Assembly: GCA_028817775.1 (NCBI GenBank)
Contig: JAPPOW010000164.1
Span: forward strand, 1 to 9,122
Source: Candidatus Melainabacteria bacterium
Lineage (GTDB): Bacteria; Cyanobacteriota; Vampirovibrionia; LMEP-6097
Direction of reading: 5' to 3'
DNA: 9,122 nt
Part shown: positions 1 to 6,062 of the stretch, piece after piece
How positions within the stretch are numbered: position 1 is the first letter of the stretch
Layout: every line of letters begins with the position of its first letter
Made by a program: the position numbers and the translations under genes
The notes under the pieces: generated by a model
The model's input: only the letters and a program-made list of their open reading frames with translations
What the model was told of the DNA's origin: nothing
Database searches by the model: none

Positions 1-1419
1 GTTTTTTAATTCTATTAATTTAGTAATATCATCAACCTCTGCATAGAGACCATCTTGGCCTTGATTGGATGATTCGCCTATCGTGCTACTAGTTTGAGCG
101 AGTCTCTCTAGTTCTGTGAATAAATTTTCTAGTTCTACCACGTGATCAGGAACATTGTATATGGCATTGTCGGTGAGAACTTGTACGCCGCTAAGACTAT
201 AAAATGCGACTAGGTGGGGGAAATTTTTGTTGTTTAACCTAAAGCCTTTGTAGGGATTTTGATTCATGAAATCAGCAAAAGCTTTTTGTTCTTTGTTTAG
301 TTTTTCTAAGCATCTTGCAATATCAGGTATAGTTTTTAATTCCTCGTGTTCTTCTAGGTAAGCAAGAGCTTCAAATGGGTTGCCAAATTCTACTCCGCTA
401 TGTTCTTCGCTTGTCATTCGAAGCTGCTCTAATAATTCTTTTCTGTCGGCTATATTATTATCCCTTGCGGCAGCACCTTTGTCTGATTTATCAAAAGTGA
501 TAAACATTTTTAACACAGACAAAAAACGCCACAAACTTCCAACTATGCGGGCAAGTTCTGGCGTAATAGTTCCTTTACTATAGGTTACGGGGCTCAAATC
601 AATTTTTACTGATCTCTTTTTGGAATCATGAAATTCTATATATTGATATTTTTTGTTTTCCTGTGGTGGTTTAAACTTGCTTGCCTCAATTAAAGCCTTG
701 CCTCTTCTATGGTGTGCAGCTGCAGCTTTTCCGTGGTTTGCAGATCGATCGAACATGATGTAGCAGCCAAGCCAAAATGGTGAAGTTGAAGCGGCAGTAG
801 CTGCAAAGGTTTTGCCTAGAAAATCTCTCCGGCTAGTTATTTGTTCACCATTGTGATTTTCTTGTTCCGCTTCCTCAAGCGTATGACAAGTGGTTTCTTG
901 GGCCTCATCAGTCTTGGCGGTATCAGCGCAGGGATTAAGTTTGCTAGTCCACTCTGGTAAGCCTTGTTTAATTTGAATTAGGTCTTTATTAAGCTCCGCC
1001 CAATATCTACTTGGATGATCTTTCTTAGGTTCAGATTTTTCTGCAAGAGACTCTGTGGCTTGACTCAAAAGAGCAATAATTTTATTTCTATCAGCGGCAT
1101 AATCATCTTTCTTCGCTTGCCAACCTTTAGGTGCTACTAAAGAATCGATACAAAGTACTTCACCGATGATTTCTTCTAATTGTGCAGGCTTGCTTGGTTC
1201 ATTTGTGGTATAAAGTTCGGTTACTGTATCGGCTTCAATACCACGGAACTGTTTTGCAAAGACTTCAGATCTGTGACTAAGGGCGACATCTATCCAGTCA
1301 AACAAGAGTTTTAGTTTGCGTTGATATTCATCTTCGTTTGGTCTTATATCTGTTTTGATAGCCTCGTTACGGTGAGCGAGTATCTTTTCTAGATAAACTG
1401 AACCAATTGAATAGACCAT
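1..1419 (-). CDS. Large unrecognised protein, C-terminus beyond the window
   Basis: The minus strand is open from an ATG at 1419 to base 1: 473 codons without a stop, so the gene is partial at its 3' end. A stop codon lies seven codons upstream in frame, which supports this start; no Shine-Dalgarno is visible. I recognise no family. The protein is hydrophilic and mostly helical-looking, with an acidic, Gln/Glu-rich stretch around residues 165-195. Residues 196-210 read TSRRDFLGKTFAATA, followed by a moderately hydrophobic patch to about 223 (FWLGCYIMF). This resembles a twin-arginine signal but sits in the middle of the protein. Residues 224-473 are charged and helical. The gene starts 32 bp after the EVE gene and probably ends the aroQ-to-EVE operon. 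Reality of the gene is nearly certain from the long open frame; function is unknown. Confidence 0.85.
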   Translation of the reverse strand, partial: MVYSIGSVYLEKILAHRNEAIKTDIRPNEDEYQRKLKLLFDWIDVALSHRSEVFAKQFRGIEADTVTELYTTNEPSKPAQLEEIIGEVLCIDSLVAPKGWQAKKDDYAADRNKIIALLSQATESLAEKSEPKKDHPSRYWAELNKDLIQIKQGLPEWTSKLNPCADTAKTDEAQETTCHTLEEAEQENHNGEQITSRRDFLGKTFAATAASTSPFWLGCYIMFDRSANHGKAAAAHHRRGKALIEASKFKPPQENKKYQYIEFHDSKKRSVKIDLSPVTYSKGTITPELARIVGSLWRFLSVLKMFITFDKSDKGAAARDNNIADRKELLEQLRMTSEEHSGVEFGNPFEALAYLEEHEELKTIPDIARCLEKLNKEQKAFADFMNQNPYKGFRLNNKNFPHLVAFYSLSGVQVLTDNAIYNVPDHVVELENLFTELERLAQTSSTIGESSNQGQDGLYAEVDDITKLIELKN

Positions 1420-1451
1420 GGACAGAAAACAAGCTTAACATATTTTCTGAG

Positions 1452-1916
1452 CTAATTGGTCATAGCTAATACTTCATCCCATTCTTTGCTTGTTACTGGC
1501 TGAATAGAAAGCCTTGAGCCCTTTTGGACTAGTTTCATGTTCTTAAGCTTTGGATTAGCTTTGACTTGATCGAGTGGGATTGGGTTCTTGAATTTTTTCT
1601 TGTACTTAACGTCAACTAAAAACCAGCGTGGTCTGTCCTTAGTACTTTTGTCATCGAAGTACTGAGACTTTGGATCAAACTGAGTTGGATCAGGGTAGGC
1701 TTGCTTTGATGCGATAGTTGCGATGCCAGCAATATGCGGTGGCTTGGCATTCGAGTGGTAGAACAAAACTTGGTCACCTTTCTTCATCTCGTCACGCATC
1801 ATATTGCGGGCTTGATAGTTGCGCACTCCATCCCACATATCTGTAGAATTAGGGCAAGCTTTGAGATCATCGATTGAAAAACAATCAGGTTCAGACTTCA
1901 TTAACCAATATTGCAT
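1452..1916 (-). CDS. EVE-domain protein (THYN1-like)
   Basis: A 154-residue single-domain EVE protein, full length for bacterial homologues of human thymocyte nuclear protein 1. Family signatures seen: YWLMKSEPDCFSIDDL at residues 3-18, WDGVRNYQARNMM at 28-40, FYHS at 52-55, YPDPTQFD at 74-81, RWFLVDV at 97-103 and RLSIQPVTSKEW at 135-146. EVE belongs to the PUA/YTH-like fold and is thought to bind modified bases in nucleic acid; the target here is unknown. The ATG at 1916 is preferred over the one at 1901 because the WLMKSEP strand is conserved in the family. A GGAGG (complement of 1929-1933) lies 12 nt upstream, rather far for a Shine-Dalgarno. The start overlaps the end of the radical SAM gene by 26 bp, so the two are probably co-translated. 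Family assignment is confident; role is not. Confidence 0.92.
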   Translation of the reverse strand: MQYWLMKSEPDCFSIDDLKACPNSTDMWDGVRNYQARNMMRDEMKKGDQVLFYHSNAKPPHIAGIATIASKQAYPDPTQFDPKSQYFDDKSTKDRPRWFLVDVKYKKKFKNPIPLDQVKANPKLKNMKLVQKGSRLSIQPVTSKEWDEVLAMTN

Positions 1917-3513
1917 CTTGTTTGTGTTCCTCCAACATTTTGTTCTGTTTGTCGTTTGTAATTATAGCCCAAGGATATTCTTGCCCTTGCCAAGTATCAA
2001 AGACAAAGTGCTTGTATTCTGCTGGCTCCATCAATTTTTTGTAGATGCCAAAGCCAGTATTGCGTGATTGATAGACCTTCACTAGTACATCATTCACAGT
2101 CCGGTCGCCTCTACTAATTAAAGCTTGGACCTGAGCCCACTTAAAGCTCTCCTCGCGAACTTCAATTCCTTGTGATCTAAGTGCTTTGATAAGTTTTTTG
2201 AGTTTATTTTCAGCCTGCTGGTCAACGCCATAATCCTGAAACGGTGTTTGAGCCTTAGGAGTAAAGATAGAGCAGCCCCAAATAATTTTGATCTGCGGTG
2301 TCGCTTGTTTGACCCTAGTCAGTAGATCAATAGTTGCATCTATATCCTCATCAGTTTCATGTGGCAAACCAACCATGCCATAAAGTTTGATTTGTTTCAT
2401 GCCTGCAGCATAGGCATGTTTGACAGCATCAAAAATAGCTTGCTCTGGTAGTTTTTTGTTGATGACATCGCGTAATCTCTCGGAACCAGTTTCAATAGCG
2501 ATAGTGAGATTTTTGCTGCCAAGTTTAACTAGTAGCTCACACATCTCTTGAGTAACAGTTGATGCTCTCACTGATGCTAGCTGCACTTTGATATTGTCAT
2601 CCTGAGGAGCGATGGGATCTTGACGCCCTGAGGGGCTCAAGATGACATTAGCTAGCCTGTCCTGAGCGGATGCGTCAGGATCAGGATCTCCCTGTCGCTG
2701 CGCGAGGTATTCAAGTAAATCCATAAACTCAGGATGCTGGGTGACACTTGCACCCAGTAAGCCAATATTCTTGGTGTGCTTGAGTAACTGATCAACTTTG
2801 GGAATCAAATCACCTTCAAGTTCTGGTGCTCTAAATGGCAAGCTTAAATAACTAGCTAGACAAAAGCGGCACATTTCAGGGCAAGAACGTACTACTTCAA
2901 GCAAGCCAGTATCTTGCCAGGCAGATTCTGGTGCAATCACCGAACTAATTTGTAATTGTGAGTTCTTGCTCTTCTGTCTCTCGACTTGGTTTTTGAGGCT
3001 TGGTACATAAATTCCGGGAATTTTTGTGAATGGGCTGAGGTCATTGCGAGGCGCGCCAGCAACGAAGCAATCTAATGCAGTGTCAATGATCTCATTAGTA
3101 TTGTCTTCACAATCACCAATTGCAATCAAATCAAAAAATTCAGCCCAAGGTTCTGGGTTTGCTGTAAGTACTGGACCGCCACCCAAAATTAATGGATGCT
3201 CGGGTCCTCGCTCACTAGCCTTAAATGGGATATTAAGTTGTTTGAAAATCTCAAGTAAGTTGATGAAGTCTAATTCCCAGCTAATTGAAAATGTCATCAG
3301 GTCAATTTCTTTAGGATGATTCTCGCTCCAATCAGTAAAGTATCTAAAGCAGTGAGTTTTGTCGCTGGAAGCATAAAGCTTGAAAATAGTTTGGTAGCCA
3401 AGTGATGCCATGCCAACAGCATAAGTATTGGGGAAGCAATTAAGCACCCGTAGCTCCCCACCTGATTGCCTATTAAAGAGAAAACTTTCTTTTATCGCTG
3501 GATTGTCAGGCAC
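1891..3513 (-). CDS. B12-binding-like radical SAM protein with in-frame repeat inserts
   Basis: This 540-residue protein has an N-terminal Rossmann-like region similar to cobalamin-binding domains (about 20-145, including LILGGGPVLTANPEPWAEFF at 108-127 and IGD at 132-134). A radical SAM barrel follows, with the 4Fe-4S ligands C211, C215 and C218 (CPEMCRFC) and barrel motifs TIAIETGSERLRDVINKKLP (336-355) and KLYGMVGLPHETDEDI (376-391). It resembles the uncharacterised radical SAM family I know as the TIGR03960 type; the substrate is unknown. The start is a GTG at 3513, overlapping the toxin gene by 8 bp, with no Shine-Dalgarno. Two stretches look foreign: residues 275-307 and about 148-158 are encoded by palindromic repeats, and the first sits where relatives, as I recall them, have only a short loop. 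The frame is intact and cluster cysteines are present, so the enzyme is probably functional. Confidence 0.88.
   Translation of the reverse strand: MPDNPAIKESFLFNRQSGGELRVLNCFPNTYAVGMASLGYQTIFKLYASSDKTHCFRYFTDWSENHPKEIDLMTFSISWELDFINLLEIFKQLNIPFKASERGPEHPLILGGGPVLTANPEPWAEFFDLIAIGDCEDNTNEIIDTALDCFVAGAPRNDLSPFTKIPGIYVPSLKNQVERQKSKNSQLQISSVIAPESAWQDTGLLEVVRSCPEMCRFCLASYLSLPFRAPELEGDLIPKVDQLLKHTKNIGLLGASVTQHPEFMDLLEYLAQRQGDPDPDASAQDRLANVILSPSGRQDPIAPQDDNIKVQLASVRASTVTQEMCELLVKLGSKNLTIAIETGSERLRDVINKKLPEQAIFDAVKHAYAAGMKQIKLYGMVGLPHETDEDIDATIDLLTRVKQATPQIKIIWGCSIFTPKAQTPFQDYGVDQQAENKLKKLIKALRSQGIEVREESFKWAQVQALISRGDRTVNDVLVKVYQSRNTGFGIYKKLMEPAEYKHFVFDTWQGQEYPWAIITNDKQNKMLEEHKQDAILVNEV
2595..2647. 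repeat. Palindromic repeat copy inside the radical SAM gene
   Basis: Arms TGTCATCCTGAG (2595-2606) and CTCAAGATGACA (2636-2647) pair with one mismatch, and the core contains further palindromic pieces. The left part (GTCATCCTGAGGAGCG) matches the intergenic copy at 4520. In the gene's frame it encodes roughly residues 290-306 (VILSPSGRQDPIAPQDD) without a stop. Confidence 0.8.
2658..2688. repeat. Half-copy of the palindromic repeat inside the radical SAM gene
   Basis: This stretch (TGTCCTGAGCGGATGCGTCA, then GGATCAGGATC) resembles one half-unit of the intergenic repeats (CCTGAGGAGC...GACGTCAGGATC). It lies 10 bp from the copy at 2595-2647, and the two together make one in-frame insertion of about 33 residues. 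Confidence 0.6.
3040..3072. repeat. Second repeat type (GTCATTGCGAGG) inside the radical SAM gene
   Basis: The sequence opens GTCATTGCGAGGCGCG and closes CAACGAAGCAATC. It matches the widespread bacterial dispersed repeat of the form GTCATTGCGAGG...GAAGCAATC, recalled from many genomes. It is read in frame as residues about 148-158 (DCFVAGAPRND). Only one copy lies in this window, so repeat status rests on recollection of the consensus. Confidence 0.6.
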
Positions 3514-3847
3514 TAGTTTTAAGAATAGTGTTGACCATTTTAATCAACTTAGTTTGATCTATTTGTTCAATTCGACCTAATCTCATATGGATTCTTTTCT
3601 TATGTATTGTAAAGACTGAGGATTTAAACGCAGAAGGTTTGAATAGACCAGCATCGTCCCACTCTTCTATTAATTCTTCATGTTCTAGTAGTTTGTCAAC
3701 CTTGCTAGTGATAGCAAGGATGATTAGGTCTTCTTTACTTTGATTGTAAGAATCTGAGCTAATAACTACAGCGGGTCTTTTTTTTGAGCTTGAATTATCA
3801 GTGAATGGAAATTGGCAGATGATGATGTCGCCAAATTTATAAGTCAT
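3506..3847 (-). CDS. PemK/MazF-like toxin
   Basis: A 113-residue protein of the PemK/MazF (CcdB-fold) type, normally a sequence-specific ribonuclease that inhibits translation until bound by its antitoxin. Signatures seen: the opening KFGDIIICQFPFTDN (4-18), KKRPAVVISSD (22-32) with the conserved arginine R24, the strand LAITSKV (44-50) with its Thr/Ser pair, and GLFKPSAFKSS (67-77). The frame is open further upstream, but the start at 3847 (MTYKF) is chosen because it begins the conserved first strand and overlaps the antitoxin stop by 11 bp, the usual arrangement for these modules. The 3' end overlaps the radical SAM GTG start by 8 bp. Length is normal and conserved residues are present, so it looks intact. 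Which RNA it cuts, if any, is not visible. Confidence 0.85.
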   Translation of the reverse strand: MTYKFGDIIICQFPFTDNSSSKKRPAVVISSDSYNQSKEDLIILAITSKVDKLLEHEELIEEWDDAGLFKPSAFKSSVFTIHKKRIHMRLGRIEQIDQTKLIKMVNTILKTSA

Positions 3848-4049
3848 TGTATACGTCGTCCTCAGGGTTGTCCCAGGTTTTTTTGAGTACTTCTTCACTT
3901 ACTGTTTCAGGATTTTTTTCAAGGTCATCCCAGTCAGCTATTTCATCTTCAAAAATAAGTCTGGCTTTGCCTTTAAGATTTTCATCAATGGGTTGAAGAG
4001 GTATTAATTTACCATTTTCTACAGAGACCATCGGATTCTTGTTATTCAT
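3837..4049 (-). CDS. Small antitoxin, AF2212-like N-terminus
   Basis: A 70-residue protein directly upstream of, and overlapping by 11 bp, the PemK-like toxin. Residues 7-34 (MVSVENGKLIPLQPI... ARLIFED) resemble the short beta-hairpin of AF2212-like antitoxins. The acidic tail (DWDDLEKNPETVSEEVL at 39-55, then WDNPEDDVYNDL at 59-70) is of the kind found in antitoxins paired with PemK-type toxins, where the disordered C-terminus covers the toxin's active site. The inference is that it neutralises the downstream toxin and, as is usual, may autoregulate, although no operator is evident in the 18-bp gap after aroQ. There is no Shine-Dalgarno; the second ATG (MVSVENG, six codons in) is an alternative start. 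Assignment rests on gene order plus these weak motifs. Confidence 0.75.
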   Translation of the reverse strand: MNNKNPMVSVENGKLIPLQPIDENLKGKARLIFEDEIADWDDLEKNPETVSEEVLKKTWDNPEDDVYNDL

Positions 4050-4067
4050 ATGACTAATTTTAGCAAA

Positions 4068-4496
4068 CTAAGATTGGACAAATGCCTGCAAGGCTAATAG
4101 ATAACTCTGGGCGCCAAAGCCACAAATCTGTCCTTTGCAAACTGGAGCGGTCAAAGATTTATGTCTAAATTCTTCGCGTTTGTAAACATTAGATAGATGC
4201 ACTTCAATAGTTTCAACCTTGCTTGCAGCAATGGCGTCACGAATCGCGACACTAGTATGAGTGTAGGCTGCTGGGTTAATGATTAGTGCAGTGAATCCTT
4301 CTGTCGTTGTTGTTTGAATTTTATTGACTATTTCGCCTTCGACATTTGATTGAAAGCATTCAAGTTCGATATTTTTGCTTTTGGCAAGATCTTGCAAACT
4401 TTGGTCAATTTCAGCCATAGTGGTAGTACCATAGGTATCAGGCTCGCGAGTGCCCAATAAATTGATATTTGGTCCGTGAATTACCAGGATTTTCAT
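4068..4496 (-). CDS. aroQ: Type II 3-dehydroquinate dehydratase
   Basis: AroQ converts 3-dehydroquinate to 3-dehydroshikimate, step three of the shikimate pathway, in the cytoplasm as a dodecamer. At 142 residues it is the normal length. Motifs seen: HGPNINLLGTREPDTYG (7-23) with the catalytic tyrosine Y22 and R17, NPAAYTHTSVAIRDA (74-88), the catalytic histidine in EVHLSN (H100), and REEFRHKS (107-114) with R111. One departure is SNVEGEIV at 50-57, where most relatives have SNHEGE. The ATG at 4496 is fixed by the first beta strand. No Shine-Dalgarno is present; instead TACAAT (complement of 4504-4509) lies 7 nt upstream, fitting a leaderless mRNA. It is the first gene of the minus-strand string that continues into the toxin-antitoxin pair and beyond. 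Confidence 0.96.
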   Translation of the reverse strand: MKILVIHGPNINLLGTREPDTYGTTTMAEIDQSLQDLAKSKNIELECFQSNVEGEIVNKIQTTTTEGFTALIINPAAYTHTSVAIRDAIAASKVETIEVHLSNVYKREEFRHKSLTAPVCKGQICGFGAQSYLLALQAFVQS

Positions 4497-4503
4497 GGCT
4501 TTT

Positions 4504-4509
4504 ATTGTA
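4504..4509 (-). promoter_or_regulatory. -10-like element for leaderless aroQ
   Basis: TACAAT on the minus strand ends 7 nt before the aroQ ATG, which would place the transcription start at or next to the start codon. No convincing -35 hexamer is seen; the region upstream is the palindromic repeat. Position and the absence of a Shine-Dalgarno are the evidence. Confidence 0.45.
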
Positions 4510-4517
4510 GCAATTTG

Positions 4518-4607
4518 CTGTCATCCTGAGGAGCAGAGCGACGTCAGGATCCCACAATCAGGTTAGCAACGATGAGATCCTGACGCCTTTCAGGCTCAGG
4601 ATGACAG
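4518..4607. repeat. Palindromic repeat between divergent aroQ and thioredoxin-like gene
   Basis: A 90-bp inverted repeat. The outer arms CTGTCATCCTGAG (4518-4530) and CTCAGGATGACAG (4595-4607) are perfect complements, and inner arms around GACGTCAGGATC (4540-4551) and GATCCTGACG (from 4576) also pair. Each half is about 30-34 bp and itself partly self-complementary. It shares both halves with the repeats at 7916-8003, 9015-9050 and those inside the radical SAM gene. It occupies the only intergenic space upstream of two divergent genes, so it may form a hairpin in any longer 5' leader. Function is unknown; it resembles REP/RPE-type elements. Confidence 0.85.
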
Positions 4608-4658
4608 GCTATTAACCCCCTGTTAACCCAAAATCAGTATCCTAAATATGAGGTATTT

Positions 4659-5600
4659 ATGCCACTCAACACACTATCTATATTAAGCGGGGTTATCAAT
4701 GGCGCTATTGGCAATGTCAGTGGCGACAAAAAAAAGGCCGATAAGAAAGATGGCGAAGATTCTGATGAAGTCGGCAAAAAAGGCCAGGACCCAAATCAGC
4801 AAGGAAGCCGTAAGAACAAAGTTCAACAAGCTCTAGAAGATCAGAGAGCTACTCAGCAAGCATTGGGGCAACAGCCACCACCAGGTTTTGGTTTACCACC
4901 AGGCGCTTTGCCTGGACAACAGGGCGGCAAGTCTAGTGGCGGTGGCAGCAAGGGAGGTTCTTCTGGAGGCGGTGGCTCTTCAGGTGGACGTGGTGCCGGC
5001 GGTCCAGGACCAAGCCCTAGTGCTAAAGACTGGAGTTTCACCCCACCTCAACTAGCAGCCAAAGAAGGTTATGATTCAGGAGGAGCTTACGCTGATAACA
5101 GAGTCAAAAACTCATTTCCTGCCAGCGGTTCAATTCTTGAAGAAAGCCAGAAGCCTGAAAATAAAGGCAAGGTATTAGCAATAACTTTTTCTACAGAAGG
5201 CTGTGGTCCTTGTAAAGGATTGGCGAAACATCTTCAAGGCAAAGATGGAACAGCGCCAATTCCATCCAAATTTGATCCATCCAAAGCAGAGTTTTATCAA
5301 CTTAAAGATAGTGAGCGTGCTGCAGAGTTTGGAGTAACAGCTTATCCGACTACAGTTTTAGTGAAAGATGGTAAGGTCTTAGCAAAGATTGAAGGCTATT
5401 CACCTGCGGAAATTGAAAAGCAAGTGCATGCAAATCTATCTCAAGGGTCTCCAGCTGAGCCAGATTCACTGTCTGCTCAAGATGACTCCTTGCAAGGGGC
5501 TGCTTCACCAGGACCAAGCCCTGATCAGCCGCAACCAGGTGACCAGGCCTTTAACCTAGGAGCGCCTGAGCCTGTTGAAGAAGATGAACCTACTGAGTAG
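4659..5600 (+). CDS. Thioredoxin-fold protein with Gly/Pro/Gln-rich N-terminal half
   Basis: A 313-residue protein. Residues 1-20 are mildly hydrophobic but do not form a clear signal peptide. Residues 22-60 are highly charged, 61-92 are Gln/Pro-rich, and 89-116 are almost pure Gly/Ser. A thioredoxin-like domain spans about 155-257: strand KVLAITFS (171-178), active site CGPC (C182, C185) followed by KGLAKHL, the conserved cis-proline in AYPTTVLVKDG (P230), and a closing strand and helix to about 257. The tail (262-313) is Pro/Asp/Glu-rich and repeats the PGPSP motif of residue 116. The usual Trp before CGPC is replaced by Gly. A thiol-disulfide role is likely; partners and location are unknown. 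The ATG is preceded by GAGG 5 nt upstream. Its last 11 bp overlap the convergent receiver gene. Confidence 0.85.
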   Translation: MPLNTLSILSGVINGAIGNVSGDKKKADKKDGEDSDEVGKKGQDPNQQGSRKNKVQQALEDQRATQQALGQQPPPGFGLPPGALPGQQGGKSSGGGSKGGSSGGGGSSGGRGAGGPGPSPSAKDWSFTPPQLAAKEGYDSGGAYADNRVKNSFPASGSILEESQKPENKGKVLAITFSTEGCGPCKGLAKHLQGKDGTAPIPSKFDPSKAEFYQLKDSERAAEFGVTAYPTTVLVKDGKVLAKIEGYSPAEIEKQVHANLSQGSPAEPDSLSAQDDSLQGAASPGPSPDQPQPGDQAFNLGAPEPVEEDEPTE

Positions 5601-5982
5601 TTTTTTGTTTAAGTAATTCTCTAACTGTTTCTAATAATTCAAGTGGACTAAAAGGCTTAGTCAAAAAGCAATCAGCACCAACTGAGTTTGCCCACTCCTT
5701 GTCGGTCTCCTGACCTTTGGCGGTCAGAATCAAGATGATAGTTTCCTTGAGCCCAGAATCTGCTTTGACTTTTTCGCAAACTTCAAATCCAGATTGTCCT
5801 GGCATCATTACATCAAGAATTACCAAGTCAGGTTTATCACTTTGGATTTTGTTATAAGCGTCATCACCATCGACTGCTTCAATAATTTCAAACTCTTTAT
5901 CTTCAGCTGAAATTACAGCTCTAAGCAAGGTGCGAAGACTTGCTTCATCGTCTGCTATTAAAATTTTTGCTTTATCTGACAT
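5590..5982 (-). CDS. Stand-alone CheY-like response regulator receiver
   Basis: A 130-residue receiver domain with no output domain. The full phosphorylation site is present: acidic pair D11/D12 (ILIADDEAS), phospho-acceptor D57 (LVILDVMMPG), switch threonine T87 (LILTAKG) and K109 in TKPF. It therefore should accept phosphate from a histidine kinase and act through protein contacts, as in CheY, Spo0F or phosphorelay intermediates. No kinase lies in the window, so its partner is unknown. The start at 5982 (MSDKAKILIADDE) is standard for the family; there is no Shine-Dalgarno, but TATAAA (complement of 5996-6001) lies about 13 nt upstream, predicting a very short leader. The 3' end overlaps the convergent thioredoxin-like gene by 11 bp. 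The gene lies about 80 bp downstream of the structured RNA on the same strand. Confidence 0.93.
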   Translation of the reverse strand: MSDKAKILIADDEASLRTLLRAVISAEDKEFEIIEAVDGDDAYNKIQSDKPDLVILDVMMPGQSGFEVCEKVKADSGLKETIILILTAKGQETDKEWANSVGADCFLTKPFSPLELLETVRELLKQKTTQ

Positions 5983-5995
5983 GCGTGCTAGATCA

Positions 5996-6001
5996 TTTAT
6001 A
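5996..6001 (-). promoter_or_regulatory. -10-like element for the receiver gene
   Basis: TATAAA on the minus strand ends 13 nt before the ATG at 5982. Transcription would start about 6 nt before the start codon, consistent with the missing Shine-Dalgarno. No clear -35 was found. Confidence 0.35.
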
Positions 6002-6029
6002 TTAGTCCCAATATTTCAGTTCTTAACTG

Positions 6030-6055
6030 GTTTTAGGAAAAATTTTTCCTAAAAC
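6030..6055. repeat. Perfect 26-bp AT-rich palindrome
   Basis: Each 13-bp arm reads GTTTTAGGAAAAA 5' to 3' with no spacer. It lies between the 3' end of the structured RNA and the receiver gene. It could be an operator for a dimeric regulator, or a hairpin ending the RNA (stem of about 11 bp, AATT loop), although no U-run follows the hairpin on the minus strand. Only the symmetry is certain. Confidence 0.6.
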
Positions 6056-6062
6056 AATTATG

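Noticed and set aside
380..583. 67-residue plus-strand ORF
   Set aside because: It lies inside the long open minus-strand gene (1-1419) and has no ribosome-binding site or recognisable domain.
1819..2067. 82-residue plus-strand ORF
   Set aside because: Antisense to the EVE and radical SAM genes, both clearly real.
3026..3319. 97-residue plus-strand ORF containing RSLRGAPATKQSNA
   Set aside because: Its start lies in the GTCATTGCGAGG repeat, a common source of spurious ORFs, and it is antisense to the radical SAM gene.
3848..3898. N-terminal extension of the toxin (MKKYSKKPGTTLRTTYT)
   Set aside because: It overlaps the antitoxin coding region out of frame and precedes the conserved first strand; the ATG at 3847 fits the family and the 11-bp overlap.
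4853..5041. Proline-rich 62-residue minus-strand ORF
   Set aside because: Mirror image of the Gly-rich coding sequence of the thioredoxin-like gene.
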